Made by a program: the position numbers and the translations under genes. The notes under the pieces are model-generated. The model was not told the origin of the DNA. It saw only the letters and a list, made by a program, of their open reading frames with translations, and did not search any database. From assembly GCA_036971475.1 (NCBI GenBank), contig JBAIZL010000376.1, forward strand, positions 7,169,501 through 7,233,500: a DNA stretch of 64,000 bases. The letters run 5' to 3'. Origin of the DNA: Prosapia bicincta (lineage: Eukaryota; Arthropoda; Insecta; Hemiptera; Cercopidae). How positions within the stretch are numbered: position 1 is the stretch's first letter; the number at the start of each line of letters is the position of its first letter. Positions 45,323 to 57,310 of this stretch are shown piece by piece.

Positions 45323-48300
45323 AGTAGATAAGAGTCTAATCTTAAGTAACTTGTATTATTTTTGTGTTATTTTTTGTTAGGTTTGTGTATTGGGGTATTT
45401 TCCAATATTTTCATGGTAAGATATTGTACCCCTGTGCCCTTGATATTGTATATCTTACTTCTTGTTTCAGCCACTGTTAAGTATTATTTACCGTGACACA
45501 ATAAGACATAATGTTTAAACCATATTTACATAGTAAGTTATGTAGTATAAATAATACGTTTATGTATATTTTAGCAAATGGAACAAGCGTTTAGTATTTG
45601 AGTTTATTTTGAATTTAAATGTGTTTGAACTCAGGAGTATTTAAAATGTTTACTGGGAAGATCTACCATCAATGGAGAAAAAGGTTAAATATAAAGCTGT
45701 ATGTGTACCCAAGAATAAAATCAATATGGATAAATCAGAGAAATATTGGCAGTGAGAGAAAAATAAAGGGTGTAAATCGGGTAGGGAGAGTAAGAGAAAC
45801 AGATAATGAGGGAAAGAGTAAAACTGGTAAGATAGAAATGGAAATAGAGAAAGAGTGACAGAGAGATAAGCAGAAGGAAAGGAAAATGTGAAGGAAGAGA
45901 TGGAGAAAAGTATAGTGAACACAACCAAAATTGTAATAAAGAGAGAGTGGTGAAAAAAGAATTATAGCATGCTACGGAATATAGGCCTCATTATTCACGA
46001 GCCAATGTGTAAATACAAGGCTAGGATCATTGCCCGATGTAGTTTAATTCATGCGTAAATAATAATAAGTTTTATTTAAACGCTAACCTTCAATTGGCAA
46101 TGTTTTAAATTCACACATTAAACATTTTGTATACCTATTACTTTAACTCTTTACTATTGAAAGTAGTGAAATCTGATAATAATATAAAATGCTATAACCT
46201 TTTACAAAGATTTGGTAGGGAATGAATAATTCGCTATTCCATAGCCTCTTGTATCAAGAGGAACCTTTTAGGCGTCGTAAGACGTGGCAACCACAAGATA
46301 TATATTTATCGATGATAAATTACAATTGATCACAAACTTTCTTCAAACTACAAATTATTGATCTATAACATCTAAGTACTTTGACCAAGCCTGTTTAACA
46401 AACATGTGTCTCGGTAATATGGCAATTTTATAGAAAACAGCTACTCTACTAGCAAAAAAACTGTAGAAGGATGGCATTGCCATTCATAGTATATTATATC
46501 GCAAAACCAATTAGGCATAATGGTATTATTGTGAAACTGGAAAGGGAAAACAACTTGATAACTCGTATTAAATGAATTGAAGTGTCAGACAACTGAAGGT
46601 AAATATCGGTGGGGTAAAGGTGAGATTAATTGAGCAGCACGAGAAGTTTTCAGGCAGAAAACATTGTTCTCAATATACATTTTTTTTAGACAATTGTAAG
46701 CTATTGCGCTTCTCTAGTAACAAAATGGGATTGTTGTTAGCTAATAATCCTACCAAAACGAAATGTGAAAACCATTCAATGTACGTAGCAAATATTATTA
46801 GGCAATTTCTCAAAATGGGTTTTTATTTCCCTTGATTACAAGTTCCCCATTATATTTTACCGAATTTCGTACTCTGACTAATTTTTAATCTAGGGAACGT
46901 GAGAAATAAAGGATTATGTAGGTGATATTGGGATATAGAATAGCACATCATGATACAAACACGAGCTATTCAATTATTTCTTCCATAGGTCTATTTTATA
47001 GATATAAGACATTTATTAGACAAAACGTGTAAGGAGATATTATCCTTTATATTTATAAGCATCTACAGCAATCACATTCCGTGTAAATCATTCAAAGAAT
47101 GTTGAAATGGTTCTATAAGTTAAACTATTTGTAAGTCAATATCTTCAACTATAATTACTGTGAACTTTGAAAAGTTATTTATTTATTATCCACTAATAAA
47201 TTAAACGGGAGTCTGTATTTATTTTAAAAAAATTAATCTCTCCATTTCTGGTTATTATAAGGGAATTGTAGTTCCCTGTTGTTCCCTCTACTGGAGACAG
47301 AAAAGTTCCATAATATTGTCGTTTTTAAAACATCTATCCTCAGGTTGTATAGCGGGGAAGTAGCAATAAACAATTCCTACCTTATGTTAATGCCTAGCTA
47401 CTAGACAACACTGTGTATAATTTACAATATATTTACACATTTCAAAGTAGAGATCAAATTATTATTTGTTAAATTAGAGATCAAATTATCGTAATCTCTT
47501 CGGTCCAGATTATCAAATAAATTCGGATAGTTGGTTTTTTTTGAAAATTCTGTGAACTAATTGTGCAAATAATTACTGCATATAACTTGGAAATCGTAGA
47601 AACAACCCTTTTTTTAAAGTTATTTTTTAAAGCGTTTTAACAAATTCTCAAACATCTTAGCTTTTAAACAATAATTGAATCCGAAATTGGGTAATCCCAT
47701 TAAACGTTGTTGCAAAATCCACGTTAAAAATGCATTTCCTTTATTGATTTACTTGAAAAAATTTCTTATTCGTTTTCCAGCATCTACACGATGGCTAAAA
47801 GGTAGGTTCGCTTTCTTTAAAGTCTGAAATCGTTAATTATCCAACGCCGTGTATCTCAGCCACCTGATCACCACCTAAATCCCTTATCTGATTGAATTTT
47901 AGTTTATCCGCGGAAAATAAAACTATTTTCCTTTTAGATTTTTAAATGCGATTCGTATAATCAGAGTTAGTATAATTGAAGTAGGTGCTAATATAATTTT
48001 GAACTTTTTCATTTATCATTGTATATTTGTTTATAATTTGTTTTGTTTTACCTTTTCTATTCTTTAGTTATATGTTTAAAGGCTTAAAATTAATACAGAT
48101 CAACAACACTAACTACCTATGAATATAATATAATAAAGTTTGTTTCTGTTTATATAAATCCATTACTAAATTAAATGTTATAGTTCAATGGATAAGGAAA
48201 ATTATATTCAAGATTTTATTGTAGATTTGTTTTAAGGATTTATTGATCATTGAAGATTCGTATCATTAAATATTTTTATTTTTATTTGAAATATTTTAGA

Positions 48301-48752
48301 AACCTTTACAAAATTTATTTCCTAATGAACATTATACTGATAATGAATAATCAATAGCAACATCTTATTTAATGACCAGCAAGGTATATAATAAATATTA
48401 CTCAACGATTTATTGAATAGGTATTACTTTTTTCCTATTAGGAGTGTCGTCACTGGGTATTGCAGGTTTTCTTACACCCAAGCCGAATGAGGCTGTCTGA
48501 TCACAGCGGCTCTGACGTTTTTATTATTATTTATAATGATAGATCATGTTATATGATGAATAATCGCTCATAGCAATGTACATAATTCTTACATAAGAAA
48601 TAAATTTATTATTTTTTATATTGGTCTCTGGTTTGGGGGTTGCGTAACCGAGTAGCTTAATCGTGAGCGTTCCCCCCTGATATTAATTAAATACGTTGGT
48701 TAGAGGAGAAGCAGGCTTCTGATTTATCAATATTTAATTTCGTTCTCCACTT
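45323..48752. other. 3.4-kb gene-free stretch
   Basis: A purine-rich low-complexity patch at 45740-45930 produces opposite-strand Ser/Phe/Leu-rich frames that I regard as artefacts. GC-richer segments at 48430-48530 and 48620-48700 carry no recognised sequence. Confidence 0.4.
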
Positions 48753-48983
48753 CTAGAGCCACAGCGACAGGGAGTCCTGTTGCGTCTGGATCGTCTTTGT
48801 GGTGTTGGGTATGCTCCAAACTTTACATGAACATAGCGTCATCCGGATAGAGGGAATGGTAGACGTTTGGATGGAGGGGATGTCATTGGTGTAGAGGAGA
48901 TAGAAGAGCGGGCCTAGGATGGAAGCCTGCTGAACACCCACAGAGATAGGACGAAAGGTGGAGACGCAATTTTCGACAGACAA
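48753..48983 (-). pseudogene. Non-LTR reverse transcriptase fragment
   Basis: The minus-strand frame reads STFRPISVGVQQASILGPLF then YLLYTNDIP. This is the conserved RT block (GV.QGS.LGPLLF.LY.ND.P in Jockey/CR1-like elements) with two substitutions at the PQG core. The catalytic strand lies just after it in a shifted frame, where the usual (F/Y)ADD reads YPDD. The next frame ends in TKTIQTQQDSLSLWL, the helix that normally follows. Only about 80 residues are present, with no flanking RT, and at least one frameshift. Confidence 0.8.
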
Positions 48984-49681
48984 GTTAGGCTAGATTATTT
49001 TGGAGAGGGTTTATATCTAACAAGAGCTGCCTCAAGTATGTGAGAGAAAATAATACAATTTGTCTAGCTTTAAGACAACGCAAATGTAAGGTCATTCACA
49101 ATAGTCTATCACGAGCCGAATACAATTACCATCACAAAACACTAATTTCTTCAATGTATCAGGTATGTTGGATGGATTTTTTTAAAGCTCTAGGTGAGTG
49201 TGGTCTGTGTAGGTGATTTGACAGTAGCGTTATGTGTTAGTCTTAAGGAATTCTTACACAGTTTCCAAATCGTTTTCGGATTCATTTCTTTGCTCTTGAA
49301 CATTCGGAAATTCAAACAAAAATAATTTTACGAAACTATGGTAATATAAATAAATCTATTGTAATTGTTGTACGTTTGTAACATGATAAATAGTGTAGTA
49401 AAATAAATAAGTATATACACTTCAGATTTAATTAGGACTAATATAAAAATATGTAGTTTTTTAAAATTCATTACGATGATTTTCCGTTTACCTTTATTTT
49501 ATGGAAATAATTTGATTGATTCTTGAGTCTCATACATAAGAATTTTATTGAGGTACATAAAATCATCTGTATTACAATCGCTAACTGTGCAATTGGACCT
49601 AATTTCATTTATTTTTGCCATGCAAGTACATATTTTATTTTTATATTTAATACCTAATTACACACACGAGCGCACACAAAG

Positions 49682-49683
<2 letters not shown>

Positions 49684-49721
<38 letters not shown>
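49684..49721. repeat. (GA)n microsatellite
   Basis: About 19 uninterrupted AG units. Confidence 0.97.
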
Positions 49722-49724
<3 letters not shown>

Positions 49725-50187
49725 GAATCAGAGAGAAAGGCAATCAGAACAAAATTAAATCCCGAAATCTAAGATAATTATAGAGAAGCAAAGAAAGAGC
49801 TGCAAAAAAAATTAAGAAGAGGTAAAAAGAATCCTGCGAATGTCCGATTACAAAAATAGAGAGCGATCAAATTGAGGTTTTGCTTACCAAATTGTAATGA
49901 AGGAATTGCGAAAACTAGAAAATATACCTGGCCCAAAAAAATTCAGTCTTGGTTCAGGAAATAACTAGAACTCTATTTCCTAAACAGAAAAAGACATAAT
50001 TGATATAGTACATGTAATTCAGTTATCAGAAATTAAATATTTCAGCTTCACTAAATTTGAAAAGGTAATGCATTTATAGTCTGCACCCACTCCCGGGCCC
50101 GCCTTTTGGATGTGCCAGGACCATGAGGTATGTAAAAGTCCAATGAGTGTTAATATTATGATCTTTGAGGAGGCTAAAGAAGGGCAT

Positions 50188-50222
50188 TTGGTCGTGACAT
50201 CACCTTTTTACGTCACGGCCAA
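50188..50222. repeat. GC-rich inverted repeat (11-bp arms)
   Basis: TTGGTCGTGAC (50188-50198) and GTCACGGCCAA (50212-50222) pair at 10 of 11 positions around a 13-base loop. No T run follows and there is no adjacent gene, so I do not call it a terminator. Confidence 0.75.
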
Positions 50223-51340
50223 ATTTTACAGTTAATAATTTCCTTTAAATAATATCCGTTCCATTTTAGTTAGTTTTAACTTTTAGTGTTATGTTCACTT
50301 CAAGTATCTCTAAGTTCTGGGTTGCTGTGTATATAGCTATTTACGTTACAGTTGTATAAGGGGTTTTTTTAATTTCTCTTCTAGTTTTATATATAATTTA
50401 ACACATATAGTATTGCTTAGCTTTATAATTCTATAGGTTTATAATAATATTGGTCTCATTTTGCATCGAAATGTTATTATCAACAATAACTTTACCTGGT
50501 TTTGAGCTATAAAAAATCTAGCATTTTCTTTTGGATTTTAATTACATTTGTGTAAAAGCTCTCGCTTTATTCGGTATAACAAGGCTTTAACATAATAATC
50601 TCTCTACTAGAAAGATCTTTTTTGACACAAACGCCCCGTTGTATTCGGCACTAATGGAGCAAAAACACATCTGATACTCCAGGATAATTGTATTAATTAA
50701 AATCAGTTCATTTTACGAGACTGTAAAACAAGTCTCAGATGGGGTTATGTTATTTCAACACTCTATTTCACTATAATATGCTTGTTTAACAAATTAACAA
50801 TTTGGGGTGGATCTGTTGCGGGAGAGACGTTAATTAAATTGAATGTAAACTTGATTGTTTGATAATTTAATATTTATTGTTTTGTTTAAGTCAGTAATGA
50901 AGATGACCTTAAAATCGTCCGCTAAAACATTCCATACTCCAGGGAAACAACCGCGGGAGAAGGGGAGCGAAGTGAAGTGAAGGTTTTTGGCCCAAGTCAA
51001 AATTTTAGTAACAAAATAACCATTTATTATTTTTAAATACAAATTTCAAAAATATAAATACAGATTTCAATTAATACACAAGTATTATAAAATAGATTTT
51101 TCATTAGAAAAAAAATGTATAAGCTACTGACTTTTTATTGGAAACCTATCTAAATGGTGGAGATTAAATATAAATTACTCAAATTTAAATGACTAATATC
51201 AATATTAAAATTTATCAAATTGCTACAAGGTAAAATTTAACATGGTAAGACAAAGAAAATCCAATGTCATTAATAAAATTATATATTTAAATTCAACGAC
51301 AAAAAGTTAATGAGAATTTCAATAGGAAATTTAAATTAAA

Positions 51341-51604
51341 AGTTGTTTTTACAATCACATAAATGAAACAGGATATAAATACATAGACATTTACCACAAC
51401 CTAGAAATCCTACACATCAACAAAAAAGAACCACATTTCAACACACTAGAACAATATGAAATTTACAGACACACAAAAATACAAAGTACAAACAAATTAA
51501 ACGAACAAACACAATATAAATCACACATACTCTTTGATACTATCGAAAACATACCTTTAAAACCGTCACCGCTTGACCCAACATCTCCAAGCAGAAGACA
51601 CTGA
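51341..51604 (+). pseudogene. Penelope-like element C-terminus (GIY-YIG-type region)
   Basis: An uninterrupted 87-codon frame without a start codon reads FYNHINETGYKYIDIYHNLE, ILHINKKEPHFNTLEQYEIY, RHTKIQSTNKLNEQ and so on, to TGA at 51602-51604. The pattern (H)I..TG(H/Y)....I....ILH...K...NTLEQYEIY+HTK....N.LN+Q is the conserved end of GIY-YIG endonuclease-bearing Penelope-like proteins; the His after TG is Tyr here. The stop codon lies within CTGATGA of the hammerhead-like motif downstream, so coding end and ribozyme core overlap. Everything upstream is lost (a 5' truncation), which is normal for retrocopies. Confidence 0.75.
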
Positions 51605-51641
51605 TGAAGATCGGCACATAGCGATCGAAAACGTTGTGTCT
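51596..51641 (+). ncRNA. Hammerhead-like ribozyme in Penelope-like 3' end
   Basis: All parts of a type I hammerhead are present in order: stem I strand AGACA (51596-51600), CTGATGA (51601-51607), stem II GATCG/CGATC (51609-51613 and 51622-51626) with an 8-base loop, GAAA (51627-51630), a minimal stem III (AA..TT around CG, 51630-51635), and the other stem I strand TGTCT (51637-51641). Minimal stem III is known for Penelope-like hammerheads. Deviations: an extra A before stem II (51608), and G at the cleavage position (51636), where A, C or U is required. I infer a decayed or poorly active ribozyme. Confidence 0.55.
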
Positions 51642-51649
51642 CATTAAGT

Positions 51650-53289
51650 TTTAACAAATTTACTAAATTTAAAGTTCGGATAGTCATAAACTATTGTTTA
51701 AGGATTAATAAGATTCGCCGAACGTAATGGACTACAAAATTCAAGAATTCTACTTAAAGTTGTAAATTTTATAAATTTGTGTTAGAAGAATAATTTATGT
51801 ACTTTAATAAAAACAACAAGATTATGTGAGAACTATTATAAACTATTTAACTTTATTTTAAGTAAAAACTGCTTTTGTTAGGAGAAAATAAAATAAATCT
51901 TTGAGATAAAATGGACAAGAGTGAATTTTAATATTGTATTGTTCAAATTTCAATTTAATTAAAAATCAAGTTAAAACTACAAAATGTTTAGAATTATTAT
52001 TATCAACCTGTGGTAAATCAGTAATCGAAGGAACGTGAATAGCCTAAAGATAAATGTAACATTTTAACGGTTAAATGGAATAATTTAACTATTATGATAT
52101 GTTTTGTAATTTCTATATCATATTTCACTGCTATTTCTCACACTGTATACACAAAAATTATATAAATATGTGTTGTAATTGTTTATATAATTTCGTATGT
52201 AAATAAATTGCAATACATTTAAGCTTACTTTGTTATATATAATACATGTTAAAATTAATTCATAATAAAAAAGGAAGTTAGTATATAATGATAAAAGTAA
52301 AGGGGATATGTGGACACCCCACGATATTGAATTTGTTACAATTACCAACACTACTAATAAAAACATACCAAATAATTACTCAACAATTGATTTAATTAAT
52401 ATTAGTTTTCATAGAAACGAAATTATTTTTTTTGAAGACTAGGCAGCACAGACTTGAAGCTCCGTTCCAACTTTATAGTATTTATTATTTACAATGTCAT
52501 TAAGTAGTTATATTTTAACAACCACGTAAACAAATTACGAAGGGACGCGCATAGCATAAAGACTAAGATTACATCTTTACCTAACTTAAATTTTTTTGCT
52601 ATTGTAGTACCTCGCATAGATTTTCACTAGTAACATCACTAAGTACTACCATATTTGAAGACTTCTTTATTTTATCTAATTTTCTTCTGAAAATAAAATA
52701 AACAATCTTGCAACTAACACGAAAAACGTATAAAACTGGTAAAAAGAGCAACGACTGGTTTTAAAACCTACAGGATATTGAGGGTACAGATGCAAACAGA
52801 TTCAAACCAGGGGTGGATGGCCAAGCTTAGAGAAGCTAATAGCATGCAATCACCAAATCTTTTACGGTTTTTAGTTCATCTTCTTTTTGTTTGAACAATT
52901 TTAAATTTATTGTAAAGTTTTTAATTTTTATAATGGTTATTAATTTTTGTTATTTCCATTTGAACAACTTTAATTTTATTGTAAGGGTATTGTTTTTATT
53001 ATGATTATTTATTTTTTATTTTGTGTTACTATTTAATTTTTACGTTTTATGCTTTAAAATTTCAATGTACTATGTCATATCTTATGTACTAGCCTATAAT
53101 GTTATTGTGTTATAAATTTGTATCTGTTTTCGAAAATAAAATTACAGTTTATTACTGTTTTTATTTTAAAATAAGGTTATTTTAGGGTAATTTTTATTGC
53201 ACGCCAGGACTTAGATGTATAACATAGTATCCAAATTTTCAAAGTATAAACTATCAGTTTTTACTTTCTATGAATGGTGTTTGTACAGA
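51650..53289. other. Gene-free stretch
   Basis: AT-rich. Two patches (about 52000-52090 and 52490-52600) share CGAAGGRACG...ATAGC.TAAAGA and similar following sequence. They may be diverged copies of one small repeat, but the match is weak. No coding was recognised. Confidence 0.35.
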
Positions 53290-53720
53290 TGCGAAATAGA
53301 AATGAATGTTTAAATAAGTGATCGAGTGGAAGGAATGTCACCTAGTGTGAAAGGAGAAAGGAAAGTTGTAATTGTGACTGTAATATTTATAATTTATTTT
53401 ATTCATTTATTATGGTTGGATTGTATCGAATGACTTTTTGTATAGTTTATCCAAACGTAATGTGTCACAACATGTCTTACATACCTGGCCACCTTTAATT
53501 CTCTAGACTCATCCTTGATTGAAGATAATATGTTTATTATCTTTGCAGAAGGTGTACTTTAGATGTTGTGTTTCATGGACCAGGTCTATAACAATACCAT
53601 TAAGTAGTTTCGCTTGATGTTTAAGGGAGAGTTGCCCATTATAGGTTTTAAAAGAAATATACCCTGATCCTAAATTCTATTTTTAGTGACAATGCCTCCT
53701 GCAGATGCTACATATTCTAC
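53290..53720 (+). repeat. Unassigned dispersed repeat pair, copy 2
   Basis: It is collinear with 44150-44620: GAAAGGAAAGTTGTAATTGT, GTATAGTTTATCCAAACG, GTCACAACATGTCTTAC, TTTAATTCTCTAGACTCATC and AATATACCCTGATC. Divergence is substantial, so both are old. Confidence 0.7.
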
Positions 53721-53990
53721 TTTAGTTTATTATTCACAAACGATCAACAAACTCTAGACTTTATATCTCTTGATTGCTAAAGAAACAGCCAATCATGCCA
53801 GACCAATAATTGTAGTGGAGTGATGACATTTAAAAAATAATGAAATAATAGCAATACTTAAAACCAAAGTATCAGTCCTGACACTTTAGATAAATCTTAC
53901 TCTAAATATTTATTTTTCAAAAGAAAATAATGAACTTAGTACCATTTTGAGTTACTGTAGCGTGACGTTTATTTTAAAGAAAAAAAATCA

Positions 53991-54018
53991 TTTCATTTAT
54001 GATGATTCATAAATGAAA
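53991..54018. repeat. Perfect 12-bp-arm hairpin with 4-base loop
   Basis: TTTCATTTATGA (53991-54002), TGAT, TCATAAATGAAA (54007-54018). The arms are perfectly complementary and preceded by an A run (53980-53987). Confidence 0.9.
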
Positions 54019-54214
54019 GTACTTTTAGCAACTTTTCAATTACTATACAATCATCTTCAGGGAAATTACAATACTATAAATACCCAAGTAGGTATTTAAA
54101 TTACAACATTATGCTCCTGTTTAAAGGATACGGGTAATGTACGTTGGATGACTGAATAGATCACATACGGCAAACAAATCTCCGCCTCGAATCCAGTCAA
54201 AGGATTTGGTTTTT

Positions 54215-54360
54215 TATGAATCAGAGGCCGGAGGACTGTTGACTAAGGATAACTGTGTGAATCGCTAAAGTCTGGCTGGGTTAAAATATGTACTAACCCG
54301 ACTCACCAATACCTGGTACTTGTGGTGTGTTGGGAATTATCCGTCAGTGGGAGAAACTCT
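54215..54360 (+). repeat. Penelope-like 3' end, decayed copy
   Basis: It is homologous to the minus strand at 10129-10300: GGACTGTTGACTAAGG, then ACCCGACTCACCAATACCTG, GTACTTGTGGTGTGTTGGG and ATTATCCGTCAGTGG. The CTGATGA and GAAA core bases are no longer present. Confidence 0.6.
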
Positions 54361-55632
54361 TGAACTTTATAGTAACACAACTTAGTCACAGCCCTTCTCA
54401 TATATAGTATAGTTATTTTCACAGATGGGTACCTTTTTGAATCTTTGCAACCGGTTTACTTCCAAAAGTCTGTTTGTATAAGCTGTAGATATTCTATAAG
54501 GTAAATTCAATCATAACACTTGATAATTTTCTGGTTTCTCGATGGAATAACTCTAAAATTTTAATCATTGATAGAACTGGAATAGTTTTAAATGGTTTTA
54601 AACTTCATCGTTTCCTATACCCATTTAATCAATGTAAACATTACATTTAAATAAACGTATAATAATTAGATTTAATAAGTATTGGAATATTGTTCTCTTT
54701 AGCTGAAATAATTAAAGGAATTATTCTAAAACATAAAAAATATAGTAATAGTTGATGACGTCTATTATTACGTAACAGGCATTTAAATTGTAACCTATTA
54801 GAATAAATTCTCTACCTCATTATGGGTTTAGACAGGCATGTTGTAATTTCGATAAAACAATATTTGTATATACTCTCATCAAATTGCATAATTATGCCTT
54901 TTAGTCTCATAGTTACAACTTATAGAAACAAGTGCGAATAGTTCTAAGAAAATGGGTTTCCCGTCGATTCTAATGTTCAGAATTATTTCTACTCCTGTAT
55001 TTTAATAGAACTTTTAAGTTGTTCATCCAGTTCCCTCAGGATAAATTATAGTAACGATCTTACTCACCGCAAGACGTTCTGCAGCACACAGATCCATCTG
55101 CACGGGTAAAAGTGTCGTTATGGGAGATCTATGAAGATATATGTTATTTCGATAAAGTTCTTCTATTTTTAGAATGTATGGGTGTGAGTAACGCCTAGAA
55201 CAATTCCAAACGCGTAAACAATAAGAAAATTGCTGTTTAGAAAGTTTTTAGATATTGGAGATGGAGATCTTAAATTATTCGGAATTCAAACGGGGATGTA
55301 GTTTGGCTGTAGTATAGAAAATTACACTTACCTAATATACTGACTTATTAATACTCTTTGTTAATGTATCAGAAGAACAATAAGTAGTGTTATATAGAAT
55401 TGTGAGTAAGAAATGAGTATAATGCTCTCCTGGGGCTTGAATAAGCAGAAATGTTAAAATATTATATTAAAAAAAAAAACGACGTCGCATTAGCGTGCGT
55501 AATCCCTTTATTGGGATTTTTAAACTCTACGCCAGGACTGGAACACGCGGGATTCTTTATCAAAATAAAATAATTATTACGATCACTTTAGTCGAGAGGG
55601 GATTGTGAGACTCAATGAAAACCCGAGGTGGA
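54361..55632. other. Gene-free stretch
   Basis: AT-rich. A short hairpin around AATCCC...GGGATT is at about 55501-55518. Otherwise nothing was supported. Confidence 0.4.
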
Positions 55633-55996
55633 AGAGAGGGAATGAAAGACTTCTATATAAGCTGAGGTTGTAGAGAGGGAATGAGAGACTTCTATATAGG
55701 CTGAGGTTGTAGAGAGGGAATGAGAGACTTTTATTAAAGCTGAGGTTGTAGAGAGGGAATGAGAGACTTCTATATAAGCTGAGGTTGAAGAGAGGGAATG
55801 AGAGACTTCTATATAAGCTGAGGTTGTAGAGAGGGAATGAGAGACTTCTATATAGGCTGAGGTTGTAGAGAGGGAATGAGAGACTTTTATTAAAGCTGAG
55901 GTTGTAGAGAGGGAATGAGAGACTTCTATATAAGCTGAGGTTGAAGAGAGGGAATGAGAGACTTCTATATAAGCTGAGGTTGTAGAGAGGGAATGA
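55633..55996. repeat. 39-bp minisatellite with 4-unit higher-order period
   Basis: Units read GAGAGGGAATGAGAGACTTC, TATATAAGCTGAGGTTGTA. Four variants occur in fixed order: ATAAGC...TTGT, ATAGGC...TTGT, TTATTAAAGC...TTGT, ATAAGC...TTGA. The set is repeated twice and then begins a third time, giving a 156-bp superunit. The 162-codon minus frame (55583-56071) is open only because 39 is divisible by three. Confidence 0.95.
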
Positions 55997-56084
55997 GATA
56001 TTATAACTGAATGACCAAAACTGCATTACATACAAGGTTTTCATAGCTATAATAAAACATAAGGTGTACATACGAAAATCAGAA

Positions 56085-57016
56085 TCCCTATCTCATCCCA
56101 TTTTCAGTCCCAGTAAATCTATATTTCCCTTGTGAAAAAAGCATGTTCGGGTTGTCTCTTATATTTACCTGTTATATTTACCGTTTACTGTTATATTTAT
56201 CTTTCTATTTATTAATGGTATAGAACTGTAACTCACAATTACATGATTTTACGCATCTGAGCCGCTTTGCTTGCTCGAAATAGAGACAAAAAACGTAAAG
56301 CTATTTAGGCTAATACTTGTAAGTGGTCTTTTACTATGAACACAATAACAAAAACCCTAATATTGTTGAATGTATAAAATAATTTTATGATTTATTTACA
56401 AAAATAGATACAAACATGAACAAGAATATTATGTGGTAATAAAAAATACATAAAATAATACAAAGAAATTAGGTTGAAAGATAACAAAATAAATATTACG
56501 TAAAATATTATAAATAAAAATAATACAGGATAAGAATGTTACAATGGCATTAATAATATACAAATAATAAAGAACATGCGAGGTCGACAGAAGGTGGGTT
56601 CCCTCGAGGTGGATGTTCTTCCTTTGTTTCCTTTCTTTTGTTTTCCCAGGAGTTTCTGTAACTGTAAGAGATTAATTAAAAGTTTATATAGATTATAATA
56701 ATTCATAGAAAGAATTCTGGCATGAAACCTAATTGAGTTTTGTAAAATTAAGAAGCAAAGGTACAAGGTTGTTTCAAATTTATTATTTCTTAGCTCTAAT
56801 AATTGTTAGGAAGGTTCAAATGACTATTTGCAGGGCGCTTTGAAACTAAGTAGAAACACTGGAGAACCGTTATTGTAAAGTTACTTGCTTAGATACATTG
56901 AGACAAGAAAGCAAAGTAGAAGGTTCAAAATATGAGCTTGTGATTGACTCAAATTCCTGAAGAGAGGAGAGATATGTTAAAAAGTTGAGGTTAAGGCAAA
57001 AATAATGAGGAAAGTC

Positions 57017-57095
<79 letters not shown>

Positions 57096-57310
57096 TAAAT
57101 ATATTTTTTAAAGTAATAGTCGTCATGCCTGCGAAATGTTTTAGTCAGACTAAAAAGGATATAAATATGGACGTGGTTTTAGATAAACAGAAGTTAATTG
57201 TTGAATGACTGAATAAACCATTTTGAGCTCAGGCCTGCGTAAGAATTAATTTCGTTTCTAAGGAAACCTAATAAAAAACTTCAATTGTTACGAAATTATT
57301 TGTTTAATGT
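56085..57310 (+). repeat. Unassigned ~1.2-kb dispersed repeat family, copy 2
   Basis: It is collinear with 34690-35850: AAAGCATGTTCGGGTTG, TATCTTTCTATTTATTAAT, TTGCTTGCTCGAAATAGA, CTAATACTTGTAAG, AGGAGTTTCTGTAA, ending in GTTTCTAAGGAAACCTAATA. A (TA)n(GA)n microsatellite (57019-57088) lies in its 3' part, where copy 1 has only a short TA tract. Confidence 0.7.
57019..57088. repeat. (TA)n(GA)n compound microsatellite
   Basis: TA units run to about 57060, then GA units to 57088. It lies inside the ~1.2-kb repeat family. Confidence 0.97.

Larger units (their letters stand above)
48984..51340. other. Gene-free stretch with a GA microsatellite and a hairpin
   Basis: AT-rich apart from the features listed separately within it. 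Nothing coding was recognised. The 70-codon minus frame at 50830-51042 is not family-like. Confidence 0.4.

Noticed and set aside
45650..45928. Ser/Leu/Phe-rich minus frames as a secreted or membrane protein
   Set aside because: Opposite strand of a purine-rich low-complexity patch; no conserved motif.
48637..48700. Patch resembling a tRNA A box (GTAACCGAGTAGCTTAAT)
   Set aside because: No matching B box or cloverleaf could be drawn.
50188..50222. GC-rich hairpin as a transcription terminator
   Set aside because: Eukaryotic context, no T run and no gene upstream.
55583..56071. 162-codon minus-strand frame with SLYRSLSFPLYNL repeats
   Set aside because: Produced by the 39-bp minisatellite; the unique ends are AT-biased and unrecognised.
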